64,000 bases of DNA from JAGWBF01 sp963663025 (GCA_963663025.1 OY760073.1:1426001-1490000); one strand, 5' to 3'. Shown: positions 18,993 through 28,639, counted from the first letter of the stretch. The notes: generated from the sequence alone by a model not told the origin. Numbers and translations: made by a program.

Positions 18993-20774
18993 TTAATTAC
19001 GACGCCACTCCTCTATGTTCCAAAGCTCGCTGTCCCAGCCGTTGATTTCCACACCTTCCAGGGTGTTCAGATGGGCTGAGACGACCCCTCGATTTACCAG
19101 CGGAATCTCGTAGTGGCTCTGTATGCGTATGTCGTTCAACTTTTTCACCAGCTCGGCCTGCTCTGGCCCGGCACCGGTCCGGGCAAGCTGCTCAAACACA
19201 TCGTCGTACTCGGGGTTGCAGGAGCGGGCAACGTTTCCGCCGGACCAGTTGTTCTCCCGGGTGGGAATGTGCTTGCAGAGGAAGTCCGACAGGTACTGTT
19301 GTGGGTCGATGTCCGGCCCGGACGTGTACATCTGAACATCAGCGAAGAACCTTCTGAGGGAAGCCTCTTTGTCTTCCACCGGGTCTCCCCCGAAGAACAC
19401 GCTGGCATCGTGGTGTATAAGTTCAGCCTCGATTCCTATCTCCCTCCACCAGCCTTGGACTAGATTCTGGGTCTCCTGGCGGACGGTGTTGGTTGATGTC
19501 TGGTATGTAATACGAAGGGGCACGCCGTTGTGCTCCCGTATACCGTCCCCGTCGGTGTCCAGCACGCCGTTGTCGTCCAGCAGCTTGTTGGCGCCGCCGA
19601 TATCCTGCATAAGGCAGGAGTCGTTGGCGGTGGAAACAAAGGCCGGAGGCCCGGTTATAAGGTTGCAGGTCGGCTCCCCGGCGAAACCATAGAGTTCCTC
19701 GGAGACCACGCTGCGGTCGATGGACATAGACATCGCCTGGATGATCGGTGTGAACGTGAGGAACGGGTGGGGGTTCTCCCCGTCCAGGTACTCGGAGCGG
19801 TTATCTCCCAAGGCTGCAGCGGGATTCGTCTGGTTGACTACGATGCGCTCCACCAAGCTGGAGAAGGCCGTTACGACCCTGCCGTGGCCGGCGGACTCCA
19901 TCTCTCCCAGGACATCCGGGTCCACCTGCAGGTTCCAGGCGTAGTCAGCCTCTCCTCGCTCCAGGACGGACCGGGCCGCAGCAATGGCTTCCCCTCCACC
20001 TTCGATGACCACCTCGTCGAAGTAAGGGGTCGGCCCCCTGTAGTGCGGATTACGCTCGTATACTGCTTCTTCATTTGCCTTGAACCCTATGATGCGATAA
20101 GGCCCGGTACCCAAAGGAGCGGCGTTCTGGGTTTGGCAACCCGCCGCGGCCTTCCCCACACAATCGACAAACTGGGCCCGACTGATAATGGGCGAGCTGG
20201 TGCTGACAAAAGCCCTGTATGGATAGGGGGTGGGCGCGCTGAACGCGACCCTGACTGTAAGGTCGTCGACAACCTCCACGGCTGTTATGCCATCGAATGA
20301 ACTCTCTGCCGTGCACCCGGTGTCTTCATTCGAGCAGTACTGCCAGGTGAACACAACATCCTCAGCCGTCACCTCGCTGCCGTCTGACCACAACACCCCC
20401 TCTTTCAATTTCCAGGTGATGGACATCAGGTCCGGCGAGACGCCTCCATTGTCGACAGTCGGTATATCCTCAGCCAAGGCCGGGACCAGATTGCCGTCCG
20501 GGCTGTGCTTCGCCAGGGGCTCCAGAGTAACGGCCCCTGCATCCCTGTCTTTGTATCCTGAAGACAGGTAGGGACCGGGCAGAGTGGGGGCCTGCCAGTA
20601 GAGGAGGGTCAGGATTTTCTCCTCCGTTGCCACCTGTTCAGTGGTCGGAGAGGGAACGGATGTTGCCGTAGCTGTTGGTGCGGATGTGGGGGTCTCCCCA
20701 GCAGGGCCGTTGCAGGCGGCCAGAAGGAGGAGTAGCGGGAGCCAGATAGCCAGCTTGAATAGTGCGCGCATCAT
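18993..20774 (-). CDS. ABC transporter substrate-binding lipoprotein, family 5 (oligopeptide type)
   Basis: 593 residues. A signal peptide ends in the lipobox LLLLAACNGP (Cys near residue 21), followed by a Thr/Pro/Ser-rich tether. The mature part has the family-5 blocks: LEPLAKHSPDGNLVPALAED, TWKLKEGVLWSDGSEVTAEDVVFTW, GTGPYRIIGFKANEEAVYERNPHYRGPTPY and, near the C-terminus, NPEYDDVFEQLARTG. Such proteins deliver peptides, nickel, sugars or other organics to Dpp/Opp-type permeases. No permease or ATPase gene is next to it, so it is an orphan receptor here. Confidence 0.88.
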   Translation of the reverse strand: MMRALFKLAIWLPLLLLLAACNGPAGETPTSAPTATATSVPSPTTEQVATEEKILTLLYWQAPTLPGPYLSSGYKDRDAGAVTLEPLAKHSPDGNLVPALAEDIPTVDNGGVSPDLMSITWKLKEGVLWSDGSEVTAEDVVFTWQYCSNEDTGCTAESSFDGITAVEVVDDLTVRVAFSAPTPYPYRAFVSTSSPIISRAQFVDCVGKAAAGCQTQNAAPLGTGPYRIIGFKANEEAVYERNPHYRGPTPYFDEVVIEGGGEAIAAARSVLERGEADYAWNLQVDPDVLGEMESAGHGRVVTAFSSLVERIVVNQTNPAAALGDNRSEYLDGENPHPFLTFTPIIQAMSMSIDRSVVSEELYGFAGEPTCNLITGPPAFVSTANDSCLMQDIGGANKLLDDNGVLDTDGDGIREHNGVPLRITYQTSTNTVRQETQNLVQGWWREIGIEAELIHHDASVFFGGDPVEDKEASLRRFFADVQMYTSGPDIDPQQYLSDFLCKHIPTRENNWSGGNVARSCNPEYDDVFEQLARTGAGPEQAELVKKLNDIRIQSHYEIPLVNRGVVSAHLNTLEGVEINGWDSELWNIEEWRRN

Positions 20775-21045
20775 GTGGGAGCAGGAAGTCCTTTCGCTGA
20801 AATGAATAACCGCTGCATTGTAAGCGACTAGACATGCCCATCACAAATAGGAATTGTGGTTCTATTGACCATATCTATGGTTGTGCCGTCCCGAGTGCCC
20901 TCATTAGGGGCGATAGCCACCGGGCTGGTTGCAGGCCGCAGGAAGTACCGGATCCGGATTGAATCTGGGAAAATCGCCGTGGATGAGGCTGATATAATCC
21001 AATCTGTCCCCAAGTTCCTTCGCCATAAGAGAAGGTGTAGCAAAG

Positions 21046-21828
21046 ATGCAGCTTGAAGGCAAAGTAGCCCTGGTCACGGGAGGCGCCCGGGGACTGGGCC
21101 GCTCCATGGCCCTGGCGTACGCTCGCGAGGGAGCAGATGTGGCCATCGTAGCCCGCACTTCTTCAGAGCTGGACTTCGTAGCTTCAGAGATTCGAGCCCT
21201 GGGATGCCGTGCTCACAGCGTCAACGCTGACCTGGCCACCAGCGAGGGCGCCAACCGCGCCGCCCGGGAGACCATCAGCAAGCTGGGGAAGATCGACATC
21301 CTGGTCAACAACGCCGGGGGATATCGGCTCTTCACCAACGACCTGACTCACTCTCTTACGGTCCTGGACACCACCGAGGAGGAGTGGCGGCGGGTGATGG
21401 ACTCGAACCTGACCACAACCTTCATGACCTGCAAGGCGGTACTGCCTCACATGATGGAACGCCGTAGCGGGGTCATCATCAATCTGACCTCGATGAACGT
21501 GGCACGTCGGGGTAGGGCAGGACAGGCAGCCTATGGGGCCTCTAAGGCGGCAGTGGAGAGGCTGAGCGAGTCCCTGGCCGACGAGGTGAAGGAGTACGGC
21601 ATCGCCGTCAACATCCTCTACCCTGGCTGGAACCTCACCAAGCCCAACTACGACTACGACGAGGAAGTGCACAAGCGAATGAGGCTTCCCGGCCACATCG
21701 CCGAGGTAGCCGTCTTTATGGCCCTGCAGACCCCGGAGACCATGACCGGCCAGCTGGTTTCCGTCGATGAGTACGACAAAGAGCAGGGCATAAAGAGGCC
21801 ATCAGCCTACGACCGGCTTCATTCATAG
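21046..21828 (+). CDS. SDR family NAD(P)-dependent oxidoreductase
   Basis: 260 residues, classical SDR. Seen: the nucleotide-binding TGGARGLG at residues 10-17, NADLATSEGANRAA, NNAGG near 88, a catalytic Ser in IINLTSMNVARRG, and Tyr-x3-Lys in AYGASKAAVE. The last part, LPGHIAEVAVFMALQTPETMTGQLVSVDEY in two blocks, is the standard C-terminal domain. These enzymes oxidise or reduce alcohols and ketones; the substrate is unknown. Confidence 0.9.
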   Translation: MQLEGKVALVTGGARGLGRSMALAYAREGADVAIVARTSSELDFVASEIRALGCRAHSVNADLATSEGANRAARETISKLGKIDILVNNAGGYRLFTNDLTHSLTVLDTTEEEWRRVMDSNLTTTFMTCKAVLPHMMERRSGVIINLTSMNVARRGRAGQAAYGASKAAVERLSESLADEVKEYGIAVNILYPGWNLTKPNYDYDEEVHKRMRLPGHIAEVAVFMALQTPETMTGQLVSVDEYDKEQGIKRPSAYDRLHS

Positions 21829-21904
21829 CCGCCAGTCATCAGCGAGCCGGTTGCGAGGGGAGAGATGTGAGAATTCCACCAAATATGAGCACAAGGAGAA
21901 ACCG

Positions 21905-22270
21905 ATGCCGAATCCCGTGTCCTACTTTGAGATGGGTGGCAGGAACGCCGCCAAGCTAAGAGAGTTTTACGCAGACCTTTTCGGGTGGACCATCAACAAG
22001 TTCGATCCCCCGGACGCCATGGGGGAGTATTACCACATCGAGAGCACCGAAGGGGGTGTGGGAGGCGGAATCATGCAGACCGGCGGTGAAATGCCCCCGA
22101 ACTACGTGATGGTCTATATCAGCGTGGACGATCTGGACGGGTACCTGCAAAAAGCCAAAAGCCTGGGCGGAGAGATACTGGTAAGGCCCTTCGATATTCC
22201 CGGTGGCATGGGCCAGATAGCAGTGTTCCAAGACCCCGACGGCAATGTGATGGGCCTGCACAAGTACTAG
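21905..22270 (+). CDS. VOC family protein (glyoxalase-like)
   Basis: 121 residues from the ATG at 21905, which has AAGGAG eight bases upstream; the longer frame from 21851 is rejected. One glyoxalase/bleomycin-resistance fold: SYFEMGGRNAAKLREFYADLFGW, VMVYISVDDLDGYLQKAKSLGG and IAVFQDPDGNVMGLHKY with the metal Glu position replaced. This resembles the PA-family glyoxalases annotated as hydroxylase-like, with no reaction known. It follows the SDR gene by 76 bases and may be cotranscribed. Confidence 0.85.
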   Translation: MPNPVSYFEMGGRNAAKLREFYADLFGWTINKFDPPDAMGEYYHIESTEGGVGGGIMQTGGEMPPNYVMVYISVDDLDGYLQKAKSLGGEILVRPFDIPGGMGQIAVFQDPDGNVMGLHKY

Positions 22271-22786
22271 GTCCGGCGGAAGCGGGGGACCCGCGCTAAG
22301 GCACTAGATACAGTTGGCCCACCACCTGGCATCGTACCGGCTAGCTGGACGCCGCGAACATTGCTGAGGAACCACGTACCGAAAAAGGTTCGGTTCCCCG
22401 ACGACGTTAGCCGTGATTTGGTAGGCCGAACCACCTTACAACTGCGGATGGGGCGTCTGTGATCCTTCGCGCAATGATCCTGACGGCCAGTTCGAACATC
22501 GCCCGGCGTGAGCGTGGCCTCCAACTTGTATACCGCCCCCACGGGTGTTGCGGGACCCTGCAGGTCCCTTGTGTTCGTGGTTGGCCCTCCTGCCCGGCCC
22601 GGACCAGTACGTAATTCGTCTCGTCTCCCACCCCGGCCTGCTAGCCGTCCGTGCAGCCGTTTCATCAGATAGCGCGTTCCAGTTGACACATTCAATAGGC
22701 GGTGATATCCTGTGACGCCTCAAGATATCTAGTATCAGTAAGTTTTCAATTAATTACAGCTAACACAACGCGTCTGGTACAGAAAG

Positions 22787-22801
22787 TGATATGACATATC
22801 A
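22787..22801. promoter_or_regulatory. Palindromic operator candidate before the siderophore operon
   Basis: TGATATGACATATCA is a perfect 7-1-7 inverted repeat, 138 bases upstream of the first ABC gene. It lies inside an AT-rich stretch and is overlapped by a second inverted repeat, GAAAGTG (22782-22788) with CACTTTC (22810-22816). Binding by an iron-responsive repressor would be logical for this operon but is inference. Confidence 0.45.
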
Positions 22802-22854
22802 ATAAGTAACACTTTCAAACTGCCCTCAAAACGGATAGATCGGGAGACTGAAAT

Positions 22855-22897
22855 GGCCTGTGGCTGCCCCACTGACAACAACGGGAATCCACAGGCC
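22855..22897 (+). other. Leader hairpin of the iron-uptake operon
   Basis: GGCCTGTGG at 22855-22863 pairs perfectly with CCACAGGCC at 22889-22897 around a 25-base loop, 42 bases before the first start codon. No T-run follows, so it is not an intrinsic terminator. It could be a cis-regulatory RNA, an mRNA-stability element or an operator. Confidence 0.4.
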
Positions 22898-22938
22898 CGC
22901 TCTATCTATAGGAAAGTTGCAGGAAGACAACACCGGGG

Positions 22939-24675
22939 ATGATGGTCCATCGTAAGATGCTGGTTCTGACGGAGGGCGCGCGTCCTCGAATCGCCCTCAC
23001 TGTGGCGCTGGGGCTGGCAATCTCCGGCACGTTCATCGCACAAGGCGTGGTCGTGGCTCTCGTGGTCAGCCGCATCCTAAACGGCGAGCCATGGACGGGG
23101 GCGCTCGCCCTCCTAAGCGTTGTCGCTCTGCTGGCAGCGCTTCGCGCGGTGCTGCTCCGGTGGAGGGAGATGAGTTCCATGCTCACCGCCGCAGAGGTAA
23201 AGGTAGCCCTGCGCCAGCGGCTCTACCGTGCGCTTCTTGCCCTCGGCCCTGGGTACCTGGAAAGGACGCGTACGGGAACGGTGCAGTCCACCCTCGTGGA
23301 CGGCGTGGAAGCCCTCGAGTCCTACATGGGCTACTACCTGCCGCAGTCCATTGTCGCCGTAGCCGTGCCCCTAGCTGTAGTGGCGTACATCTGCGTTCTC
23401 AGCCCCCTGGTGGGCGTGGTCGTACTGGTGTGTGTGCTGGCCGTTCCGCTGGTACCGCGCCTATGGGACCGCCTGCTGGGCGAGTACGGCCAGAGGCACT
23501 GGTGGGCGTACACAGACCTCAACGCCCAGTTCGTGGACAGCATGCAGGGAATGGTAACTCTGAAGGCGCTCAACGCCAGCGAGCGCCGCGGACGGGTCCT
23601 CCAGGACGCCGCTTTCGCGCTCTACCGGGCGACAATGGCGCAGCTCTCCATCTCCATGATCGGTAACGGCGTCGTAGGGCTTGCAATGAGCGCAGGCCTG
23701 GCGATGGCCGTCGCCGTTGGGGCGTTCCAAGTGGCGGACGGAGCGCTCAACCTGGCTGGACTTCTGGTGGTGCTGTTCCTCACCGGGGAGTGCTTCCGTC
23801 CGTTGGTGGAGTTGGATTCCTACTGGCACAAGGGCTACATGGGCGTGTCCGCCTCCACCGGCATCTTCGCGCTTTTGAACGCAAAGCCTGAGGTGGCTGA
23901 CCGCGAGGCCACGCCCGCGCACCCCGAGCCTTCGAGCACACCGAAGTCCATCGCCTTCGCGAACGTGACCTTTGCCTACGGCCAGGATAGTGCACCAGCG
24001 CTTGATGGCCTGTCGTTCAGCGTGGACGCAGGTCAGAACCTTGGCCTCGTAGGTCAATCGGGGGCTGGGAAGAGCACAGTGGCTGCGTTGCTGATGAGGT
24101 TCTTCGACCCCCAGCAGGGGCGCGTGGAGATCGGGGGCGTGGACATCCGCGACTATCCCCTGGAAACGCTGCGCAGCCTCATCGCCGTGGTATCCCAGGA
24201 CGCTTACCTCTTTCATGGCACAGCTGAGGACAACCTCCGGCTCGGGAAGCCCGGAGCCTCCCTGGTTGAGCTGGAAGCGGCGGCGCGGGCGGCGAACGCT
24301 CACGAGTTCATCTCCGCACTCCCCCAAGGGTATCAGACCGTAGTGGGAGAACGGGGAGCAAAGCTCTCTGGAGGTGAGCGCCAGCGTATTGCCATCGCGC
24401 GGGCGTTGCTGAAGGATGCCCCTATCCTCATCCTGGACGAGGCGACCTCAAGCCTGGACGGTGTGAACGAGAGCGCCATCCAGGATGCGCTGAAGCGTCT
24501 GGCCCGGGGCCGGACAACCATCACCATCGCCCACCGGTTCTCCTCTATCGTCCACGCAGGCCGCATCGTGGTCTTGGATGGGGGGCGGGTGGTTGAGGCT
24601 GGCTACCACCAAGAGCTGATGGAGCGACGCGGCGCATATGCCGGCCTCGTCCTGGCGCAGCAGGAGGTCATGTGA
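22939..24675 (+). CDS. ABC exporter-fold transporter, subunit 1 (IrtA/B- or CydD-like)
   Basis: 578 residues: an ABC type-1 membrane domain with about six helices (residues 1-310), then an ATPase. Seen: Walker A GQSGAGKST, Q-loop in AVVSQDAYLFHGTAEDNLRLG, signature LSGGERQR, Walker B ILILDEATSSLD, H-loop IAHRF. It pairs with the next gene through a four-base overlap and sits directly before a siderophore binding protein, FecCD permeases and a FecE-type ATPase. Mycobacterial IrtAB and yersinial YbtPQ are exporter-fold ABC heterodimers that import iron-siderophores, so that role is the best inference. CydDC-like thiol export is the alternative. Confidence 0.82.
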   Translation: MMVHRKMLVLTEGARPRIALTVALGLAISGTFIAQGVVVALVVSRILNGEPWTGALALLSVVALLAALRAVLLRWREMSSMLTAAEVKVALRQRLYRALLALGPGYLERTRTGTVQSTLVDGVEALESYMGYYLPQSIVAVAVPLAVVAYICVLSPLVGVVVLVCVLAVPLVPRLWDRLLGEYGQRHWWAYTDLNAQFVDSMQGMVTLKALNASERRGRVLQDAAFALYRATMAQLSISMIGNGVVGLAMSAGLAMAVAVGAFQVADGALNLAGLLVVLFLTGECFRPLVELDSYWHKGYMGVSASTGIFALLNAKPEVADREATPAHPEPSSTPKSIAFANVTFAYGQDSAPALDGLSFSVDAGQNLGLVGQSGAGKSTVAALLMRFFDPQQGRVEIGGVDIRDYPLETLRSLIAVVSQDAYLFHGTAEDNLRLGKPGASLVELEAAARAANAHEFISALPQGYQTVVGERGAKLSGGERQRIAIARALLKDAPILILDEATSSLDGVNESAIQDALKRLARGRTTITIAHRFSSIVHAGRIVVLDGGRVVEAGYHQELMERRGAYAGLVLAQQEVM

Positions 24676-26468
24676 GCACCCTAGCGAGCCGTCGCCCCGG
24701 CGGATGGGAGTTCGCTCCACCCAATGGCAGATGGGGGTCTGGGTTCTGGCAGCTGCTCCGCATCCTGCGCCCGTATTACTGGCTCATGGGAATCACCGTG
24801 CTCACAGGGATCCTCAACCACGGCTTCATGATCGCCGCTGCTGGTATAGGCGCGTTCATGGTGGGAAGAGTAGCGACGGGGGCGGAGGCTGAAGCGCTCT
24901 ATTTCAGTGCCTTTCTGCTCGGCGGCGTCGTGGCAGGCAGGGCGATAGCGGCCTGGGTGGAGATGTGGCTGGCGCACGATCTCGCCTATCGCATCCTGGC
25001 GGAGTTTCGCATCTGGCTCTATCAGGCGCTGGACCGGCTGGCACCCGGCTACCTACTTGACCGGCGCTCCGGCGACCTCTCCACCGCGGCGATGGCCGAC
25101 GTGGACACCATAGAGTGGTTCTACGCCCACACGGTGGGGACGTTCATCGTGGCGGTCGTCGTGCCGCTGGGGGCGCTCCTCACCCTCGCGGCGATGCACT
25201 GGCTGCTCCCCTTAGCACTGCTCCCCGCGACACTGGCGGTGGCTACCGTTCCCTTATGGTTGCGCAAGCGCTCGGCAGCCCAGGGCCGGAGACTGCGAGA
25301 AAACCTGGGTTCGCTGAACGCGGATGTAGTCGACGGTGTTCAGGGACTCCGCGAAGTCGTGGCTTTCGGTCAGGGGCAGCGCTTCCTTGAAGGGCTGCTT
25401 CAGAGCAGCCGAAACCTTGTGAGCGCACAGGTCGCCCACGGGCGCAGAGCAGGTGGAGAGCAGGCGGTCACGTCGGTGTTCATCACGTTGGGGATGGTAA
25501 GCATTGTCGTCGCCGCAGCCTACCTGGTGTCCTCTGGCTCCCTCTCGCCCGCCCTCTATCCGGTTGTGATCATCCTCGCCATCTTCATCTTCGGGCCAGT
25601 GACCAACATCACTGGCATCGCGGAGAGCCTTGGCGTGGTCTTCGCGGCGGCCGACCGGGTGTTCGCCGTGCTGAACACACCCTCTCCAGTTCGAGACACG
25701 GAGACGACGTCGCCCCCAGGCCCGGTGGAGCCCAACATCGAGTTCAGGGATGTGAGCTTCCGCTACGCCCCGGACCTGCCTCTGGCGCTGGACGCAGCGA
25801 GCTTCTCCGTAAAGCCGGGCGAAAGCGTGGCCATCGTGGGACACTCCGGCGCGGGTAAGTCCACCTGCATCCATCTGCTCATGCGGTTCTGGGATGTAAC
25901 GGACGGCGCAATCACTATCGGCGGGCATGACGTCCGGGCGTTCCCACAGGGCGACTTGCGGGAGCTCATCGCCTGGGTGCCGCAGGACATCTACCTGTTC
26001 AACATGACCATCCGGGAGAACATCCGCCTGGCGCGCCCGGAGGCCTTGGACGAAGAGGTAGAAGAGGCCGCAAAGGTTGCCCTGTCGCATGAGTTCATTA
26101 TGCGGATGCCCCAGGGGTATGAGACCAACGCTGGCGAGCGGGGGATCCAGATGTCCGGGGGCCAGCGACAGCGCATAGCTATCGCGCGGGCGATCCTCAA
26201 AGACGCCCCCATCCTGGTGATGGACGAGGCCGTCTCCAACCTGGATGTCGAGAACGAGCGTCTTCTCCGGGAGGCGATGGAACGCGTCCGCGCCGGCCGC
26301 ACCTCGCTCATCATCGCGCACCGGCTGTCCACCATCCGTAGCGCCGACCGAATCATCGTCCTAGAGAAGGGGCGCACTGTCGAGGCCGGCCCACATGACT
26401 CCCTGCTTGCTGCCGGGGGTGTGTATGCGGATCTGGTCGCCTTCCAAAGGCAGGCCACCGCTTTGTGA
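24672..26468 (+). CDS. ABC exporter-fold transporter, subunit 2 (IrtA/B- or CydC-like)
   Basis: 598 residues, GTG start overlapping the upstream stop (GTGA). A six-helix membrane domain is followed by an ATPase with Walker A GHSGAGKST, AWVPQDIYLFNMTIRENIRLA, signature MSGGQRQR, Walker B ILVMDEAVSNLD and H-loop IAHRLST. Both subunits of the pair therefore have complete catalytic sites by eye, unlike many heterodimeric exporters that have one degenerate site. The translational coupling supports a heterodimer with the previous product. Confidence 0.82.
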   Translation: MSTLASRRPGGWEFAPPNGRWGSGFWQLLRILRPYYWLMGITVLTGILNHGFMIAAAGIGAFMVGRVATGAEAEALYFSAFLLGGVVAGRAIAAWVEMWLAHDLAYRILAEFRIWLYQALDRLAPGYLLDRRSGDLSTAAMADVDTIEWFYAHTVGTFIVAVVVPLGALLTLAAMHWLLPLALLPATLAVATVPLWLRKRSAAQGRRLRENLGSLNADVVDGVQGLREVVAFGQGQRFLEGLLQSSRNLVSAQVAHGRRAGGEQAVTSVFITLGMVSIVVAAAYLVSSGSLSPALYPVVIILAIFIFGPVTNITGIAESLGVVFAAADRVFAVLNTPSPVRDTETTSPPGPVEPNIEFRDVSFRYAPDLPLALDAASFSVKPGESVAIVGHSGAGKSTCIHLLMRFWDVTDGAITIGGHDVRAFPQGDLRELIAWVPQDIYLFNMTIRENIRLARPEALDEEVEEAAKVALSHEFIMRMPQGYETNAGERGIQMSGGQRQRIAIARAILKDAPILVMDEAVSNLDVENERLLREAMERVRAGRTSLIIAHRLSTIRSADRIIVLEKGRTVEAGPHDSLLAAGGVYADLVAFQRQATAL

Positions 26469-26578
26469 ACATCAGTAACCGGAATTGTGACCACGCTGCG
26501 GGCCCGGCTTCTTTGAGTTCCAGCCCCGCAGCCAAACGATCAGGCAGGTACAAAACAAGCACACAGGAGAGAGGTATC

Positions 26579-28612
26579 GTGAAGTATGCAATCGTAGGTC
26601 TATTTCTACTGCTTCTGCTGGCGGCGGCGTGTTCCACGGCAACGCCAACCACAACCCCGCAGCCGGTAGCCACCCCGACGCCCGCCGCCACATCGGCGTC
26701 CCCCACGGCAACGCCAACCACCGTCCCGCCGGCGGAAGGCACGGAGGCAACGCCAACTGCGACTCCTCAACCGGAGGCTACCCCGACGTCCGCCGCCACG
26801 CCTGCATCCCCCACGGAGACGCCCGCCGCCACCTCAGAACCCCCCATGGAGACTCCATCCGACGTCTCGCTGACGGACAGCACAGGGGAACTACTGACCT
26901 TTGAAACGCGGCCTGTCCGCGTGGCATGTCTCACAGAGATATGCCCAGACATCATGGCCGAGCTGGAACTGGAGCCCGTGGCAGTCAATGACCCGCTCTC
27001 CACAGACCCACGGTTCTTCGGCAGCAGAGCGGACGACTTCCGGGTCATAGGCGGATCGTTCTTCGAACCCAACCTGGAGGACATAGCTGCTTCCCAGCCG
27101 GACCTGGTGATCGGACTGGTGGGTGTGCATGAAGGTCTGCGCGATGCTCTGCGCCCCATCGCTCCCCTCTACATTGTGAACCCGCTGACCTATGAGGATT
27201 CCATCCATTACCTGAGAGAGATTGGGGCGGCAATGGGACGCCCGGCGGAAGCTGAAGAGGCGGCGCAACGCTTCCTGACCAAGCTGGAAGACTACAAAGC
27301 GCGCTCGCCCAAGGACCGCACCGCCCTGATCATGTGGGGTTCCGACGTGAACTTTGGCATTGACACAGAGGGATCGTTGACCGGCGGGCTCTTGGCGGAA
27401 GTGACCGGCTACCCCTGGCCGAACCCACCGCTTGACCAAGGCGGGCATGCGTCGGGAGGCACCCAGTTTTCCCTGGAAGGGGTACTGAGCGTTGACCCTG
27501 ACGTAATTTTTGTTCAGACCATTGCTTTCCCCGGGTTCCAACCGCTGCCTTTGGCGGAGCAGCTGGCCGCGAACCCACTGTGGAGCGAGCTTAGGGCGGT
27601 TCAGAATGGGGAGGTCCATGAGGTCAGCTTCAGCCTCTGGAGCACCGGGCGTGGGACCCGGTCCCTGGGGCTGGTGCTGGATGAGGCGATGCCCTTGCTC
27701 TATCCGAACGTGTTTGGCAACCCCGCATCTCTTGTGGAGACGCCATCCGTTATCTCGCTGACGGACAGCACAGGGGAACTACTGACCTTTGAAACGCGGC
27801 CTGTCCGCGTGGCATGTCTCACAGAGATATGCCCAGACATCATGGCCGAGCTGGAACTGGAGCCCGTGGCAGTCAATGACCCGCTCTCCACAGACCCACG
27901 GTTCTTCGGCAGCAGAGCGGACGACTTCCGGGTCATAGGCGGATCGTTCTTCGAACCCAACCTGGAGGACATAGCTGCTTCCCAGCCGGACCTGGTGATC
28001 GGACTGGTGGGTGTGCATGAAGGTCTGCGCGATGCTCTGCGCCCCATCGCTCCCCTCTACATTGTGAACCCGCTGACCTATGAGGACTCCATCCACTACC
28101 TGAGAGAGATTGGGGCGGCAATGGGACGCCCGGCGGAAGCTGAAGAGGCGGCGCAACGCTTCCTGACCAAGCTGGAAGACTACAAAGCGCGCTCGCCCAA
28201 GGACCGCACCGCCCTGATCATGTGGGGTTCCGACGTGAACTTTGGCATTGACACAGAGGGATCGTTGACCGGCGGGCTCTTGGCGGAAGTGACCGGCTAC
28301 CCCTGGCCGAACCCACCGCTTGACCAAGGCGGGCATGCGTCGGGAGGCACCCAGTTTTCCCTGGAAGGGGTACTGAGCGTTGACCCTGACGTAATTTTTG
28401 TTCAGACCATTGCTTTCCCCGGGTTCCAACCGCTGCCTTTGGCGGAGCAGCTGGCCGCGAACCCACTGTGGAGCGAGCTTAGGGCGGTTCAGAATGGGGA
28501 GGTCCATGAGGTCAGCTTCAGCCTCTGGAGCACCGGGCGTGGGACCCGGTCCCTGGGGCTGGTGCTGGATGAGGCGATGCCCTTGCTCTATCCGAACGTG
28601 TTTGGCAACTAA
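26579..28612 (+). CDS. Iron-siderophore binding lipoprotein with two nearly identical binding domains
   Basis: 677 residues. GTG at 26579 with AGGAGAGAGG upstream gives a proper lipoprotein signal (LLLLLAAAC); the longer frame from 26465 would bury it. A tether of about 75 residues of Ala-Thr-Pro-Pro type follows. Then come two FecB/FhuD-type periplasmic domains of about 285 residues, each with SLTDSTGELLTFETRPVRVAC, DLVIGLVGVHEG and AEQLAANPLWSELRAVQNGEV. DNA of the copies (26847-27721 and 27735-28609, offset 888 bases) differs only at the first few bases and at two silent sites by eye, so the duplication is recent. It should feed the FecCD permeases that follow. Confidence 0.88.
   Translation: MKYAIVGLFLLLLLAAACSTATPTTTPQPVATPTPAATSASPTATPTTVPPAEGTEATPTATPQPEATPTSAATPASPTETPAATSEPPMETPSDVSLTDSTGELLTFETRPVRVACLTEICPDIMAELELEPVAVNDPLSTDPRFFGSRADDFRVIGGSFFEPNLEDIAASQPDLVIGLVGVHEGLRDALRPIAPLYIVNPLTYEDSIHYLREIGAAMGRPAEAEEAAQRFLTKLEDYKARSPKDRTALIMWGSDVNFGIDTEGSLTGGLLAEVTGYPWPNPPLDQGGHASGGTQFSLEGVLSVDPDVIFVQTIAFPGFQPLPLAEQLAANPLWSELRAVQNGEVHEVSFSLWSTGRGTRSLGLVLDEAMPLLYPNVFGNPASLVETPSVISLTDSTGELLTFETRPVRVACLTEICPDIMAELELEPVAVNDPLSTDPRFFGSRADDFRVIGGSFFEPNLEDIAASQPDLVIGLVGVHEGLRDALRPIAPLYIVNPLTYEDSIHYLREIGAAMGRPAEAEEAAQRFLTKLEDYKARSPKDRTALIMWGSDVNFGIDTEGSLTGGLLAEVTGYPWPNPPLDQGGHASGGTQFSLEGVLSVDPDVIFVQTIAFPGFQPLPLAEQLAANPLWSELRAVQNGEVHEVSFSLWSTGRGTRSLGLVLDEAMPLLYPNVFGN
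26847..28609 (+). repeat. Tandem 875-bp direct repeat inside the siderophore-binding gene
   Basis: Unit one is 26847-27721 and unit two is 27735-28609. Differences found by eye: a few bases in the first 20 of the unit, and T-to-C at 27199/28087 and 27208/28096, both silent. The unit length keeps the frame, and unit two supplies the stop. Confidence 0.9.
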
Positions 28613-28639
28613 GGCGTCGCGTCTGGGAGCATCCCAGGA

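Larger units (their letters stand above)
22271..22938. other. 668-base intergenic stretch before the iron-uptake operon
   Basis: No convincing gene. The minus-strand frames at 22267-22723 have no ribosome site and odd composition. The last 150 bases turn AT-rich and hold a perfect palindrome (22787-22801) and a 9-bp hairpin (22855-22897), listed separately. The first 400 bases show nothing I can name. Confidence 0.5.

Noticed and set aside
22267..22723. Minus-strand frames in the gap before the iron operon
   Set aside because: Several overlapping frames of similar length with low-complexity Arg/Gly/Thr text, typical of GC-rich noncoding DNA.
22855..22897. Cobalamin riboswitch before the ABC operon
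   Set aside because: A CCCACTGAC stretch recalls the B12 box, but the rest of the conserved core is missing.
26891..28507. Two identical 242-codon minus-strand frames opposite the duplicated binding domain
   Set aside because: They exist only because the sense strand is duplicated; no start signal and no domain.
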